This document shows positions 9,839 to 22,146 of a stretch of 64,000 nt of DNA, in pieces. The DNA is taken from positions 1-64,000 of the forward strand of contig MU839189.1 of NCBI GenBank assembly GCA_030685235.1, read 5' to 3'. The number at the start of each line of letters is the position of its first letter. Within the stretch, counting starts at the first letter, position 1. This DNA is from Copromyces sp. CBS 386.78 (Eukaryota; Ascomycota; Sordariomycetes; Sordariales; Sordariaceae). Position numbers and translations under genes: made by a program. The notes beneath the pieces were generated by a model. The model searched no databases and had not been told where the DNA came from. It saw only the letters and a list, made by a program, of their open reading frames with translations.

Positions 9839-12800
9839 GCAGCTCGCCTGAACAGGGATGGAAAGCAACACTTGAACATTTTTGGCATCTCTCATGTCTC
9901 CTTGTTTTCATCATCATTGTCTATGCTCTATCCTCTTTTCACAAGGATCGCGGCCGGGCCGAGCTTCTTCAAGATTGGTATCACCGGCCGCGGAGCAACA
10001 AGGCTGCAAAGTGCCCGCTGCAGAGCCCCAGTAGCTTTCTCAGTACTGGCTCCCCTCTGGCACATCAACCACCACGAGCTGCACGCCATAGTGCGTTTGC
10101 ATGCGCCCGCCTGCATATCAACGCAGCAGCAGCCTCTCACCGTCGGTCTCGACATGCCATCACTAATATCAACCACCTCAACGGTTGGTCGATGACCGTA
10201 CGCTTTTTCCGGCCGCTCTTCGGCCTTTGAATCAATCCAAAACGCGACATATCCTGTTGCATCACGATGGCTACCACCACTCATTCAGTCTTTTGGAACA
10301 CAAACTACCAGCCGGGCTCGCGGGTACTTCAACCACCAAACCCCGCGAGCTTGAGCTCCGGGTCCAAGCTGGCGCGAATTTTGCATTTCGACATTGTACC
10401 ACCACATATTACCAGCCTTTTAATCAACGACTACTCTCGCTATTTCTTCCGATTTGGAATGACGACTTCAACGAGCATTGCGAACGCCACATTTTTTTGT
10501 TTCTGTTTTTGGGACTTGTATCACTATCACTACGGGAGCATATGGACATCGGCGTCAGACATCATCATGGTCGCCGGTACGGGCATTGGCTGGGAAGGGG
10601 GTAATGGGGGCCATGGAAGGAATTGGAAGGGGGTTTCTGGGCGGGTTTGGGAACTCATTGGGAAGGTGTTTTTTCTGTAGTCGGTCTACCGACATTCACA
10701 TGTACTACCACAACTTGATACCACGAGCACTTTGAGTGCCTCACTCTCTAAACGGATCTGGTTTTCAACCATCCGAATACCACAATCATTTAATGATCTA
10801 CCATTATGCGAACTCTCCTTGGCTCTTCAATGTGTGGAATATGCATCTCTATGAGGAGAGACAGGGATTTGGTTGACACGTCCTCACTCCTGCGCCCACA
10901 ATTCTGATCAAAATGATCCTTGATGAAACACAGATTTGTCCACACCCCCTCGATCACAAATCGAGACCGAGATCGCTCTCTTACAACTCCATGAACTGAT
11001 GACTTGCATGTGTTCACCACTTCCCCTCGTCCCCTTTCTTTTCCTCGCCTCTCAGATTAAGTCCGTCTGTCTTCACAGAAAGTGGGGAGTTCATCTGGTG
11101 GGACCAGGTCACAGTTTCTGAAAGTGCAAAAGCAAAAGCCAAGGGATATCTCCACACTCATGTGCGACTGGCCTCGGACGAGGTCGAGACCTGGTCCCAG
11201 CTCCGGTTACATCATTGAAATGGAGTCAAGGTGAAAAAAATATCTGCTGGCCCGGGTGACTTCTCGGAGATGGGCAAGACGGGAAGCATGGGCTGAACCA
11301 GCAATCATCGACTCATATCCGCAAGAAAATTTTCTTCTTCTTCGTCAACACCAGCCTCGGGATTTCGCGATCGTAGAGATAAGGACACACGCGACGAACG
11401 AAAGTTACTCGGATGACAGCGCGCAAAAGCAAGGAATTGTTGATGTGGATGGAGTCTTTTTCTGCTGTCGCTCGATTCGCGAGGTAGTATGGGCAGATGC
11501 AAGATACAAGATGGGGTACATCGGCGAGTACGGGAGACCGAACTGAAGGACAGACTCAGATTTCAGATATGGTCGCCGATGAAAGGAGGAGATCTGAGAC
11601 TTTTCGACCCTTCAGAGAAAGCGAAGACATCGCCAGCAGATCTTTCGATATCTGACAAACCTCCGGGGAAACAAAGCCAATTGTTGTCTCGTTTCTTCCA
11701 CGCTAGCAAATACAAAGGGATCCTGTAATGTCATACAGAAGGTTACCAAAATACCGTAACTTTTGTCTGTCTCGTTCAAAGCTACGTGCCTACTAACCTA
11801 TAGACTCAACGTTACCCCACTAGGTTGTCGTCAGCCATTTCGTTACTTTGACTTTTAAGAAATTACGGAGGATCTCTGATGAAACCGCCGGGCGATGTCC
11901 GTTCATTGTTTACACTCCAACCCGTCCGCCTTGCTTTCTGCTACCCTATCTCTCCTGTAACTTTCCTAAAGAGGTGGAGAAGCGAGCGAGGCTTTGGAGT
12001 TCGAATACGAAAAACCGCCCAGTATTCGGCTACGGATACCACCTTACGATGGCATACATAACTGCTGCCAAGACTACATTGTTCGGAGGACGGTGTTGCG
12101 GCTTATTAATGCGGCAAGCCTGAAGTAGCCTGTCCGAATACTAATGTCCCCTGCAAGTGTAAACCCCCCCTTCCGCAAACACATACAAAGTGACCTATTA
12201 AGTTTAAACTTTTTAGCGACCCGGATCCCCAGTTTTGTATGAGAGTGAGGCACCAGCAAGTGCAAAAAGGCCATTAAGTGCAAATCTTCCGAGCCTCTCC
12301 TCACAATGCCCGAATTGTTTGCACTTTCAGGGGGACATTACTGTACTGTATGTCGTTTCCGTCCCATGCGTGTGGTGTTGTATCCGTGTGTAAGGCAGGA
12401 CCTTTTCTTCCTTTCCCCATCAAGAGAGGCCATCCTGAGCACTCCCATGCCCTGTTTTAGCGCAGCCGCGTTGCCGAACGCATCCCATCTCAATTCAAGA
12501 AAGAGGAGACTCCATCTTCTTGGCACTCCAGGTTGGTGATGATACCGCGCAACAATGGTCTTGGCCTCAGCTTGCCAAGGAAGGGTCTTGTAAATGAAGG
12601 GGAGGAGGATGATCTAGGCAAGTCAACAAAAACACGGTAACAATGGCTGCCGAAAAAAAGAGTCACGGAGACCGCGCTTAGAGTGTCCGATCTTTACCTC
12701 GGGGTCAGTGTCGCGTTCTTCTCCATACCGTCAAGAAGACCCATCGCTGTCTCTTCACGTGGTTGGTATTGGTTGCGTGTACAGTACACGACAATCGTTT

Positions 12801-15251
12801 TCTTGTCTTGATGAAACACGATCTCTATGCACCTCATTCCGGTTTGGCTTGGAGGAGACAGATGATGATGATCTCTTGATCGAAGGTCCACTTAGGCGCA
12901 ACCAATCGCATCTCACCATCTCACCTCCATCGCATGGCATCGCGGCATGGCATAGAGAGTTCTCCCCCCCATCATCCCGTGCCTCATCTTGGTGTCTTCA
13001 TCGTCGTTCCCCTTCCAAGATCTTCTCCGTCCATCCATACTACCTTCCCCTCCTCTCCCCCGCGTTCCTGAACTTTCCCTCCCTTCATTTCCTCTGTTTC
13101 TGATTCTTGATATCGACCGCATGAACAAGAGACGATCCTGGTAACCGCGCGTTGCGCGCCTCGGCCCTTTCGGTGACTTGGCCAGCGAGATCTTGGTCAC
13201 ACGGGTAGTGTATAGGATGTGCACGATATAGGAAAATTTCAACAAGTCAGTGTCGTATTCGTAACAACATTTCCCCCTTCCTACGAACCTTGGAATATGG
13301 GTTGTAATGGTATTGCCATCGTAATCATGATGCCATAACTATCCGTTTTGTGACAAAAGCCAAGCGATTGTGGTTCCTTTTTTCCCAACCGCGGTGATCA
13401 TGAGGTCAAACTTGATTCCTTCCCCAAATTTCGCAACCCCTCAATGTTACCCGTCCAATGAAGGGAGTCCGATCGTTCCCGTTGCTGCTTTCGCGTACCT
13501 GACATGAAGACCGTATGTGGCAGCGTGGGCATCATGTGGCTATGCGCGGGCGCAAGAAAGGGGAGCATTCAATGTATACTGTAGAGAACACCTACATATG
13601 TAGGGTCAAGGAGGAAATTAACCAGAGGCGAAAACACTAAAAATACAAGATCCTCACTGGCCACACAAGTTCTGTTCCGACATGACCGAAAGGGAATCGA
13701 TGCTCATAGGAGTAGTCAGTAGTGTGTTTCGAACCGTCGCGTAATGAGTATGTACGCGGCGTAATACTCACCACCCATCATCCGACTCAACAAAGTTTGA
13801 TTTGAGTGAATTGCCATAGATATTTCGGGATCTCACTTGCCATTGTATGATCGCGCCAGATTTCGGAGGGGACCAGGAGAAGGTGCTAAACTCGAAGCAA
13901 TCGCGGATGGCAACCTGGGTACCTCTTCAGTGCTCTTCGGGCATGCACGTCGGAAAGTAGAGATCCACAACCATCATGGGGGCGCTCACAGAGTTCAAAC
14001 CCGCACCTTTCCGATTCCGATACGCCGATACGCCGATGCAGAGATTTGCAAGTTGCACCGTCGGAGATGCATATCCGAACGAGACGGGCACGACATTGGA
14101 AAGATAGCGACGATGACGAGGAATGACGAGAAAAAACAGCATGGTCGGGGTGTCTCGGATGTCGGAGACAATGAAGCTGCCGATACCGATGAGGATGCTA
14201 TTGCCTGCATCAACATGGATGATCTTGTTTTTTTTCTCGGCGTAACCATCATATTTTTAAAAGACCCCATCTTTAACGAAACAGATTCCCAGATAGGAAG
14301 GGCAAGATAGAGTAGGGATGTTGTTGACTTTCATGTTGTCGTTCTTTGAAAAGGAGTGGAATTTCATCGGAGAGTTTACGATTCGAACGGTATCCGCATG
14401 TTTCATGCACGAAGGGAAAACCCATACTTTTTTTACCTTGTCGTCCTTGTTGAATTGACAAATCAGGAGGATGAGAGAGCATCCAGTTTCACAAGAAGAA
14501 ACAACACACGTGCGCAACACACGTTGCGAAAAGAAAAGAAAGTTGAAAAGCGAGTTGTGACTGGTTGGATTGCCTTCTGCGCTTCTGGATTTCTCGGGCA
14601 TACCCGTTACCCGCTTCTGTCCCCTTTGTGTCCGTTGTGAATGGTCGATTTCGCAGTCGATGTGGGAACAGCCGAGGCAAAAAGGGCGTCGATCATCAAT
14701 CAGGTCACTCTGTTGCCGCAGGCAAGTTTAGTGAAACGGCAGGGACATTTACACTACTGACTCAAGGCCCGTGCTCTCTTCCCCTGAAACCTACCTTAAG
14801 TGAAAGGGAGTTTTTTTATCTTATCTGCACGTGAGTTCGCGACTGTGCGGGATGGGAGTTTGCGGATGAGGACAACGGGAGCGCACGTCAGAGGGCGACA
14901 AGGAGGGCTTGTCACGTCCCGCTTCTAACCTTGCGATAGCTTCAGCCTATATCGACCAATAGACGACTGCAAACATTCCGATCCTGCTCATTTTCTCAAA
15001 ATTACAATCCATTGATCAATCGCTGCCAGGCATCCGCATTGTGCTTCTGGGGTAACGTCTCTGTCGTAATCTCATTAATCTCGGCAGAGCTTCCATCCTC
15101 ATCCTCATCCTCCAACAAACAACCCATCGGCATTTGACAAATCCCGCGATACACGCTGCAAAATTCACCAACTACCGCCCATTCATCAACGCAAACACCC
15201 CATCCCTATAAGGCTATTCCCAATCCCTACCCGACCCTCCGAAGCAAACAA
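9839..15251. other. long gene-poor interval
   Basis: Some 5.4 kb with no frame I can defend. Candidates such as 10267-10680, 12708-13103, 13837-14310 and 14356-14640 are short, overlap others on the opposite strand, have no recognisable domain and no consistent splice signals. Part of it may be the 3' untranslated region of the 9.7-kb gene and the upstream region of sam37. The last 200 bases before 15252 are C/A-rich with repeats of CATCCT (15092-15112), consistent with a promoter/leader. Confidence 0.45.
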
Positions 15252-16747
15252 ATGACGCTAGAGCTCCATGTCTGGGGTCCGGCTTTCGGCCTCCCCTCCA
15301 TCGACGCCGAGTGCCTTGCGACCGTTACGTACTTTGCGCAGACCTTGAGCGCCGCCGACTACCTGCTCGTACAGAGCAGTCCCTCTGCCGTCCCATCCCG
15401 TAAGCTCATCATACCCGTACCCAGTGACACTCGACCAATCGCATCTCAGACAAACACCCCCCCACGGGCAAGCAAGTGCCCGCCCCATCCTTCCTCCGGA
15501 CATAATCTCATTCTCGTACGGTTTCCCCATGCCAAATTCCCTCAAACTAACGACCAAATGCCATCAATCTCGATACAGACCACCTCCCGGCCCTCTACAA
15601 CCCCTCCACGGCAACATGGACTTCCGGCTTCGACCCCATCGTCTCCTACCTCTCCACCCTTCAACCGCCCTCCTACCACCACCCTGACGTCACCACCCTT
15701 CCCCCACGCGTCCACGCCGACTCTCAAGCGTACAAGGCCTTGCTGACCGCTTCGGCCGCCCCACTCCTCGCCCTATCCCTCTACGTCTCCTCGGCCAACT
15801 ACTCCGAAACCACCCGACCCGCGTTCAGCGCCATCCTCCCCTTCCCCCTACCCTGGGCCGAGCCGCTCGCCGTGCGGGCCGCTATGGCCGCGCGCGCGGC
15901 GCATCTCGGCATGAGCAGCCTGGACACGGACGCGGAAATGGAGCGGCTGGAGAAGGAGGAGCGGGAGCGCGAGGCGGCGGGTTGGGTGCAGATCCCGAAG
16001 GCGCTGAGGAAGGCGGTTGGCGGGCAGAATACCGGTGTCAAGGGCCAGTTGAGCCCGGAGATGAAGAGGAGAATCAAGCTCGAGGGCTTGGCGGCGGAGG
16101 TGTTTGAGGTGCTTGAGGAAATTGATTTTCTGGAGGAGGACGAGGAAGGGGAAGAGGAGGGCAGAGAAGGCGGAAATGGAAGGATTAAAGTGACGCTGGA
16201 GACCAAGTGTCTTGCGTTTGCTTACCTGGCGCTCATGCTGCTTCCCGAAGTGCCGAGGCCTTGGTTGAAGGAGGTGCTGCAGAGGAAGTATGTCGGGCTA
16301 TGCGCGTTTGTGGTGACGTACAGGAGGAAGACGTTCCCTGAGAGTGGCAAGGTGCTACCGTGGGCCGATAAGGAAAGCGATCCTGCCGTCAGTGCCTCTG
16401 ACTCGGCGCTCAGTATTGTCGGGCGATTTGTCAGGGCCGTGGTTGACGATATCCCAACGCTTGGACGGGAATGGAGTAGGTGGTGGTCGTTGAGGCAAAG
16501 GAGGGTAGCCGAGGAGACCTCCAGCGAGTCACAACTCGTGGTAAGGAGGAGCGTTGGTGAGAGCGAACGCAGTATCTTGCTGGCTGGTGTCGGCTTGACG
16601 ATGCTGGCTGCCAACGTTATCGGCCTCGGCATTTACTGGTACCGATACCGAGGGTTGCTGGGCGCGCCTTTGCAGACATGGCATAAACCGCTGGTGGGCT
16701 TGGGCAGCTTCGGAGCGGCGGGAGCCATGTTCGCTGGTCTTGTATGA
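15252..16747 (+). CDS. sam37: mitochondrial outer-membrane sorting/assembly subunit Sam37 (Tom37/metaxin family)
   Basis: Subunit of the SAM/TOB complex, which inserts beta-barrel proteins into the mitochondrial outer membrane. Two exons, 15252-15399 and 15579-16747, give 438 residues. The intron has GTAAGC at 15400, a CTAAC branch point near 15546 and ACAG at 15575-15578; splicing restores the frame through PSHHLPALYN. The N-terminus (LELHVWGPAFGLPSIDAECL) is the thioredoxin-like start typical of Sam37/metaxin; the middle reads as a GST-like helical domain. The C-terminus has one clear membrane span (about residues 380-403) and a second hydrophobic stretch at the very end, as expected for fungal Sam37. 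An acidic Glu-rich insert lies near residues 235-265. Start chosen at the ATG that opens the conserved N-terminus. Confidence 0.88.
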
Positions 16748-17037
16748 AGACGTTGAGACTTCGGGAACCTTGGGTGAGTGTATGATATGTACCTATGATG
16801 AGAAATACCACAGTGGGTGATGATACCCGAAGGGAAAACAAGACGAGGTGAAGTTGCCCAAGGCAAATAATCCCCCATGAGACGACGCATTTGAAAGGCC
16901 CTGTGCAACTGATGCCATTCAGCAGCAGATAATCAATCCTAACTGGCAATGGGAAAAGGGAGAGGTAAAAAGAAGAGGAGAAAAAAGATATCGTTGACGA
17001 AGACGACCGCAGTTCTGCAACATCCTCCAAAAGGTGC
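16748..17037. other. 3' flank of sam37, nothing else seen
   Basis: Intergenic sequence between sam37 and the possible Pol III unit; only short overlapping frames on the minus strand. Confidence 0.4.
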
Positions 17038-17397
17038 AAAAAAATGAAGTAATCATTGAACCGCACCGGGCTCGAACCGGTAACATCAGCCCAAACGACT
17101 CTCGCGCCAACCCTCTTCTCACCCCACGAATCTTACTAGGCTTATCTTCCTTATACGTGAGTCTTTCTCCGGACTCATTCCCTTCTGCGGTGGCGACCCC
17201 CAAAATTATCCGTCTGGGACATGATCCATTCTCGTCATCGGGACACTTTCTTTTGCGTCTCATCTTGATATTGGAGTTCTTGCTCTAGCGTGTGGATTTT
17301 GCCGTTTTAACGGCCACTCGTGGTTCTCAGTGAGTTTCTGAGGGAGAGGCAATGAGAGCTTCGAAGACTGCGTGTTTGACCACTGCGCCAACGGCCC
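17038..17397 (-). ncRNA. possible Pol III transcript with widely spaced A and B boxes
   Basis: On the minus strand there is a perfect A-box match, TGGCGCAGTGG (17390-17380), then a perfect B-box match, GGTTCGAGCCC (17078-17068), then a run of seven T (17044-17038), the usual Pol III terminator. The B box sits in an intact T-arm-like hairpin (ACCGG, TTCGAGC, CCGGT), followed by GCGGTTC-A, which can pair with GGGCCGT just before the A box using wobbles. So the ends look like the two halves of a tRNA separated by about 270 nt. I could not fold a credible anticodon arm from the flanks, so an ordinary intron-bearing tRNA is unlikely. Alternatives are a disrupted tRNA gene, a Pol III RNA with extended A-B spacing, or chance. 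It lies between the convergent sam37 and PIG-U genes. Confidence 0.3.
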
Positions 17398-17876
17398 TCA
17401 CACTTCTGTGGGCTAGAAGTATGGCACAAAGATGTAAGCTATAAAGGGCATGGCATGGCGGCGAAGCGGGCAGGCGGGGTGTCTGCATTAGCGGGTGAAG
17501 GGGGGACATGCGGATGCGGTGGTGGCTGCGATGCAAGGGAGGAGAAGGAAACAGGAGAAGATGCTTGACGGGAAGGGGACGTGGGTTGTATCGTTGGAAG
17601 ACGGTGTTAAAGTTGATGGGAATGTGTATAAAGGACCGGGACTTGGGGAATGGCAACGAGGACAAGTTGGGAAGGATATGGGGAAGATAGGTCTTGTGTG
17701 GTTGTTGCGTTGGTGCCTCGACATGTGTCATATGTATTCGACTTCGGTGATGTGACGACCGTGAGCCTTTCATCCGTTTATTTTGAGCTTCTTTCATCCG
17801 TCCAAATGTGGTAATGATGCTGTATATAAAGGTCTAGAGGTTTTATGGTACAGCATCCCTGTGTTGTTTTGGCCCC
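17398..17876. other. 3' flank of the PIG-U gene
   Basis: No supported gene. Overlapping frames of 60-156 codons on both strands (17327-17797) have no recognisable content. Confidence 0.4.
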
Positions 17877-19240
17877 CTAAATCTGCCGGATCTCCTTGCC
17901 AACCATTTCAGGTCGCTCAACCTCCCACTCATCCCTTAGCACGGCAAAGGTGAGATCGCAGACCAGCAAGCTAAGTCCAAGGCCCCAAACAAGCGTGATA
18001 GCATAGAAGAAGTTTGCGTTTCCGCTACCAGCATAAATCCAGAGGTGATAGAACGCGGGGCCAAGGAATGTCGCATAGATGATGATAGCGACAATCACAA
18101 AGGAATATCGTAGTAACGGGAATACATGTCTATACAGCGGCACCATGCCCAAAAACAACGACGCATCCGCGATGCTTGGGTACGGCTTGAAAATGCTGAA
18201 GATACCCAGCAGCAGAGTGATCACCACGAGCGGCTGCTGGCGAAGCCGCACACTCAGCCCGCCAACGTATGACGACAAGTGCAGCCAGAAGACGGCCAAG
18301 AAGAAGGAACGGAACGAGTCGAACATCTCGACAAAGAAGTACCACCACAGACCGATGTTGGGGGCCAGGTCAGACAGTGTCAGTTGCACGCCATAGGTGG
18401 AACTGAGGAACTCCCATGAGCCGGTAAGGAAGAATGACATCTGGAAGAGCACAGCCAGAGCACCGACAACGTCCATGACCATGGTTGCGGCGAACTTGAT
18501 GCACGCATTGGGCGCTCCGGTAGCGGGCTGCTTCTGCCTGTCATAGCAGAGAAGAACGAGAGGCGGGAGCAGTAGTAGCGGATACATGGACAGGTAGGAG
18601 GCGAAGGACAGGGCGACCATGGCGTGGAAGTGTCTGCCGGAGATGGCATTGGCGATAGCGTGGAGAATGGCACAGGTCGTGAAGACGGTGGTCGATCGGC
18701 CAATGCAGGTCGCAATGGTGAAGGGGTTGAAGAGGAAGAGCGCGGCGATGACAGCACCACTCCAACGCTTGTCACGGCGCGGGGAGGTGAATCGCGCAGA
18801 CGAGCCAGCCTCGCCAGACTCTGCGATCCTTAGAAGAGCATCGGCGCTCAGGATATCGATTGCGATGTAGAGAAGGTAGGTGAAGATGGGAAACGTCGCG
18901 AAGCTCGGGAGCAGGTTGAAGATGGGCAGCAAGAGGGGTGCCTGGTGGTAGACGCCGCCATCGTAAGGAGAGACATTATGGTTATAAAGGAAGAGGCCTT
19001 CTTGGACTGTATTTGTGTGGAGTTAGCAAACCATCCAGACAATGAAGCTGAAGACCGAGAGTGGAGAGTATAGAGCTGCAACATACGGCGCTTGAAGCTT
19101 GTTACTGGCGTTGAGATCTCGACACGGCCAGTCAGGAGGTCTGGGAGACGGGGAAACAAAGTGAAAAGGGCAAGTCGCAGGACGGCAGCACCGGCATACA
19201 AGCCAGCCGTCCTCCCCAACGTTGCCTTGCCGCCATTCAT
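17877..19240 (-). CDS. gab1: GPI transamidase subunit PIG-U / Gab1 (Cdc91)
   Basis: Membrane subunit of the ER complex that attaches GPI anchors to proteins. Two exons on the minus strand, 19240-19087 and 19006-17877, give 427 residues. The 80-nt intron has GTATGT, a GCTAAC branch point and TACAG; splicing joins the codons through LQEGLFLYNHNVSPYDG. The family signature SPYDGGVYHQAPLLL is at about residues 64-78, and FNPFTIATC follows near 140. The rest is a chain of about eight or more hydrophobic spans, as in PIG-U, ending in a short charged tail. Length fits the family (about 390-435). The start ATG at 19240 precedes the first hydrophobic span. It is divergent from nop7. Confidence 0.9.
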
Positions 19241-19687
19241 TGTTCAATTCGCCATACGACGAAGGTGGGAGCTGTGATGTCGCAAGTTGACGGCATGCAC
19301 GTTGCGCTAAACAGCACGTTACTGTACCTCCCGTCTGTCACGAATTGCTGTTCCCGGGACGGACTGACAGCTGGCCTCCACAGCTGGCGGGTCCTTGTGA
19401 GGCAAGGGGTTCTCCAGAATCCAGACTGGCTACCCACCGCAGCATCATCTCCAGGGGCATCCACTCACTTCTTTATCTAATCTTATCAGTCCAGGCGGTG
19501 CAAGATGGCATAAAAAGTTAAAGGCTCTGCGACGACCAGAAAAAAAGTTGATTGCAGTGCAAGCGCCCCACCCCCAATTGGCCTTCGATAGTGATGCAGT
19601 CTGCAGACAGAAAGAGATCCATCCTTGGTCCTCTCCTTCTCTCACTCTCCCATCTATATCCAACAACAACCACCACCACTACCCAAA
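19241..19687. promoter_or_regulatory. shared upstream region of PIG-U and nop7
   Basis: 447 bp between two divergent start codons, so both promoters must lie here or overlap the genes. The nop7 side ends in a C/A-rich leader (CAACAACAACCACCACC near 19661-19677). No TATA box is obvious. Confidence 0.5.
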
Positions 19688-21673
19688 ATGCCTAAAATCA
19701 AGAAGAAGGGCCAGGCCGGCGCGGCCAAGAACTACATCACTCGCACACAGGCTGTGAAGAAGCTGCAACTCAGCCTCCCCGACTTCCGCAAGCTTTGCAT
19801 CTGGAAGGGCATCTACCCTCGCGAGCCCCGTAACAAGAAGAAGGTTAGCAAGTCGGTCACTGCCTCGACCACCTTCTACTACACCAAGGACATCCAGTAC
19901 CTCCTCCACGAGCCGCTTCTTCAAAAGTTCCGTGACCAGAAGGTTCTCGAGAAGAAGATCTCCCGTGCTCTCGGCAGAGGTGATGTTTCGGATGCCGCCC
20001 GCTTCGAGCGCCATGCTGCCCGCCCCGAGGCCACCGGCAAGCCCAGGTACACCCTCAACCACGTCATCCGCGAGCGCTACCCGACCTTCAACGATGCGCT
20101 CCGCGATCTCGATGACTGCTTGTCCATGCTCTTTCTCTTCGCCAACCTCCCCTCCACGAGCGCGGTCCCCGCCAAGATGATCGCCCGCTGCGAGCGCCTC
20201 TGCCTCGAGTTCCAACACTACCTTATTGTCTCCCACAGCCTGCGCAAGTCGTTCCTGTCGATCAAGGGTATCTACTACCAGGCCAACATCCAGGGCGAGG
20301 ATATTCTCTGGCTCGTTCCCTACAAGTTCAACCAGAGGATCGTCGGCGACGTCGATTTCCGCATCATGGGCACCTTCGTCGAGTTCTACATGACTCTTCT
20401 CGGATTCGTCAACTACAGACTTTACAGCTCGATCGGCCTCAAGTATCCTCCCAAGTTCGACCAGCTTAAGGACGAGAACGGTGCTGAGCTCGGCGCCTTC
20501 TCCCTGGAGGGTGTCAACATGGCCACCCAGGGCGAGACCAAGGCCGTCGCGAACGGAGAGGAACAGCAGGTTGACCCCAAGGTCCAGGCTGAGGTTGACA
20601 AGATTATCAAGCAATTGAAGGAGGACGAGTCCAAGAGCGACGAGACTGCCGAGGAAGATGCCGAGGCCGATGATGAGGAGAAGCCCACAGACTCTATCGA
20701 CAAGTTCGAGCCAGTTGCCCCTGGTGGTGATGTTCTTCCTCAGCCGGCGTACAGCGGCACTGATCCTTCGCAGCTGTTCGCCAACTTCACATTCTATCTC
20801 TCCCGTGAGACCCCCCGCCAGCCTCTCGAGTTCATTCTCCGTGCCTTTGGCTGCAAGAGGATAGGCTGGGATTCCGTTCTCGGCGAGGGTGCTTTCACAA
20901 ACGACGAGTCGGATCCTTCCATCACCCACCACGTCATTGACAGGCCGGTCGTACAAGCCGCTACCAGTGAGGAGGGCGATGGCGAGGACAACCAGACGGC
21001 CCAGAAGGTCGGACCCAACCAGAGATACCCCGGCAGGATATACGTCCAGCCCCAATGGGTGTGGGACTGCGTCAACGACGAGGAGCTCAAGAGCCCTGAG
21101 CTTTATGCTCCCGGCGCCGCTCTCCCTCCCCATCTTAGCCCCTTCGTCAAGGCCGCTCCTGGCCAGTACGATCCTACTCTGCCCCTCGAGGCTCAGCAAA
21201 CCGAGGCCGAGGCCATCGAAGCCGACCTTGAGGATGCTAAGGATGGTGCTGAGGAGGGCTCCGATATCGAAAACGACATGGATGTCGACGAGGCTGAGGA
21301 CGATGAGGAGGAGGAGGATGATGATGCCGAAGCTGATGCCGAGGAGGACGAGGAGGAGGATGTTGAGGAGGATGAGGAGGAATCCAAGACTCTTCAGCGC
21401 CAGCTTGAACTGGAAGCCGAACTCCAAGGCAAGAAGGTGCAGAACAAGAAGGTAGACCCCAAGACCAAGTCCAAGCTAGAGCAGCGCAAGGCCCTTGAAA
21501 AGAAGGCAAAGGAGGAGGCCGAGGATCTGGAGCGCGCCAAGGGCATGCTTAGCAAGAAGAAGCGCAAGCTGTTTGAGCAGATGCAGTATACCAACAACAA
21601 GAAGAGCGCTCAGGACGAGAAGCTCCGCGCCAAGAGGAGAAAGCTGGAGAAGGAGAAGGCGCAGAAGGCGTAA
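19688..21673 (+). CDS. nop7: pescadillo homologue Nop7/PES1, 60S ribosome biogenesis
   Basis: Nucleolar component of the PeBoW complex (Nop7-Erb1-Ytm1) needed for 27S pre-rRNA processing and 60S maturation. One uninterrupted exon of 661 residues. The N-terminal pescadillo domain spans about residues 1-290 and begins [19 protein letters not shown], the usual start of the family. A BRCT domain lies at about 355-475, with the conserved aromatic segment [10 protein letters not shown] near its end. The remainder is a long acidic stretch (about 510-580) and a basic, helical, coiled-coil-like tail rich in Lys and Glu (580-661), typical of pescadillo. Start chosen at this ATG because it opens the conserved N-terminus; an upstream in-frame TTG (19625) is in the leader. 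A 582-codon antisense frame reflects codon bias only. Confidence 0.95.
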   Translation: MPKIKKKGQAGAAKNYITRTQAVKKLQLSLPDFRKLCIWKGIYPREPRNKKKVSKSVTASTTFYYTKDIQYLLHEPLLQKFRDQKVLEKKISRALGRGDVSDAARFERHAARPEATGKPRYTLNHVIRERYPTFNDALRDLDDCLSMLFLFANLPSTSAVPAKMIARCERLCLEFQHYLIVSHSLRKSFLSIKGIYYQANIQGEDILWLVPYKFNQRIVGDVDFRIMGTFVEFYMTLLGFVNYRLYSSIGLKYPPKFDQLKDENGAELGAFSLEGVNMATQGETKAVANGEEQQVDPKVQAEVDKIIKQLKEDESKSDETAEEDAEADDEEKPTDSIDKFEPVAPGGDVLPQPAYSGTDPSQLFANFTFYLSRETPRQPLEFILRAFGCKRIGWDSVLGEGAFTNDESDPSITHHVIDRPVVQAATSEEGDGEDNQTAQKVGPNQRYPGRIYVQPQWVWDCVNDEELKSPELYAPGAALPPHLSPFVKAAPGQYDPTLPLEAQQTEAEAIEADLEDAKDGAEEGSDIENDMDVDEAEDDEEEEDDDAEADAEEDEEEDVEEDEEESKTLQRQLELEAELQGKKVQNKKVDPKTKSKLEQRKALEKKAKEEAEDLERAKGMLSKKKRKLFEQMQYTNNKKSAQDEKLRAKRRKLEKEKAQKA

Positions 21674-22146
21674 GGTTAAAACACTGGCAAGGCGTATTTT
21701 TTAGCACTTGATGTTTTGGAATGGGATACCAAAGGCTCATTTTTCTTTGTGTAATTGACAAGTTTTGAATCATATTCATCGTTCCCAACTGATGCAAAAC
21801 TGAACATGATGGTGATATGAAACGAGCCTCCACTAGAATTTGCCCTAAGGGTTAGACTAGGGGTCGCTACGTGCTGGATGCTACCTCTAGTACGCCAAAA
21901 GTAAAGTCAGAATAACTTGAAAACAGGACGAGCGAAAGGTCAGGACACAGAGAAAAAGAATTGAGTGATAAGCAGGAAGTGTTTGTTCACATCTGCAAGC
22001 ATGTGGTTATAAAGAATGGATGTGTACCCGCGTCGGTGCGGTTCTTCCGCCTTCAATCTCTTGTCACTCCTTGATCACCCAGAATTTGCACCAAACAACC
22101 CGACCCTGCCGCGCGCGGGAACGACACCCGCTAAGCTGACCACAAA
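21674..22146. other. intergenic between nop7 and the RRN9-domain gene
   Basis: No gene seen. It holds the nop7 3' end and the next promoter. Confidence 0.4.

Noticed and set aside
10267..10680. 137-codon frame after the small peptide
   Set aside because: No domain, Kozak or splice support; probably 3' UTR or intergenic.
19679..21427. 582-codon antisense frame opposite nop7
   Set aside because: It mirrors the codon bias of the sense gene (Glu/Asp codons give Leu/Val-rich antisense); the sense protein is clearly pescadillo.
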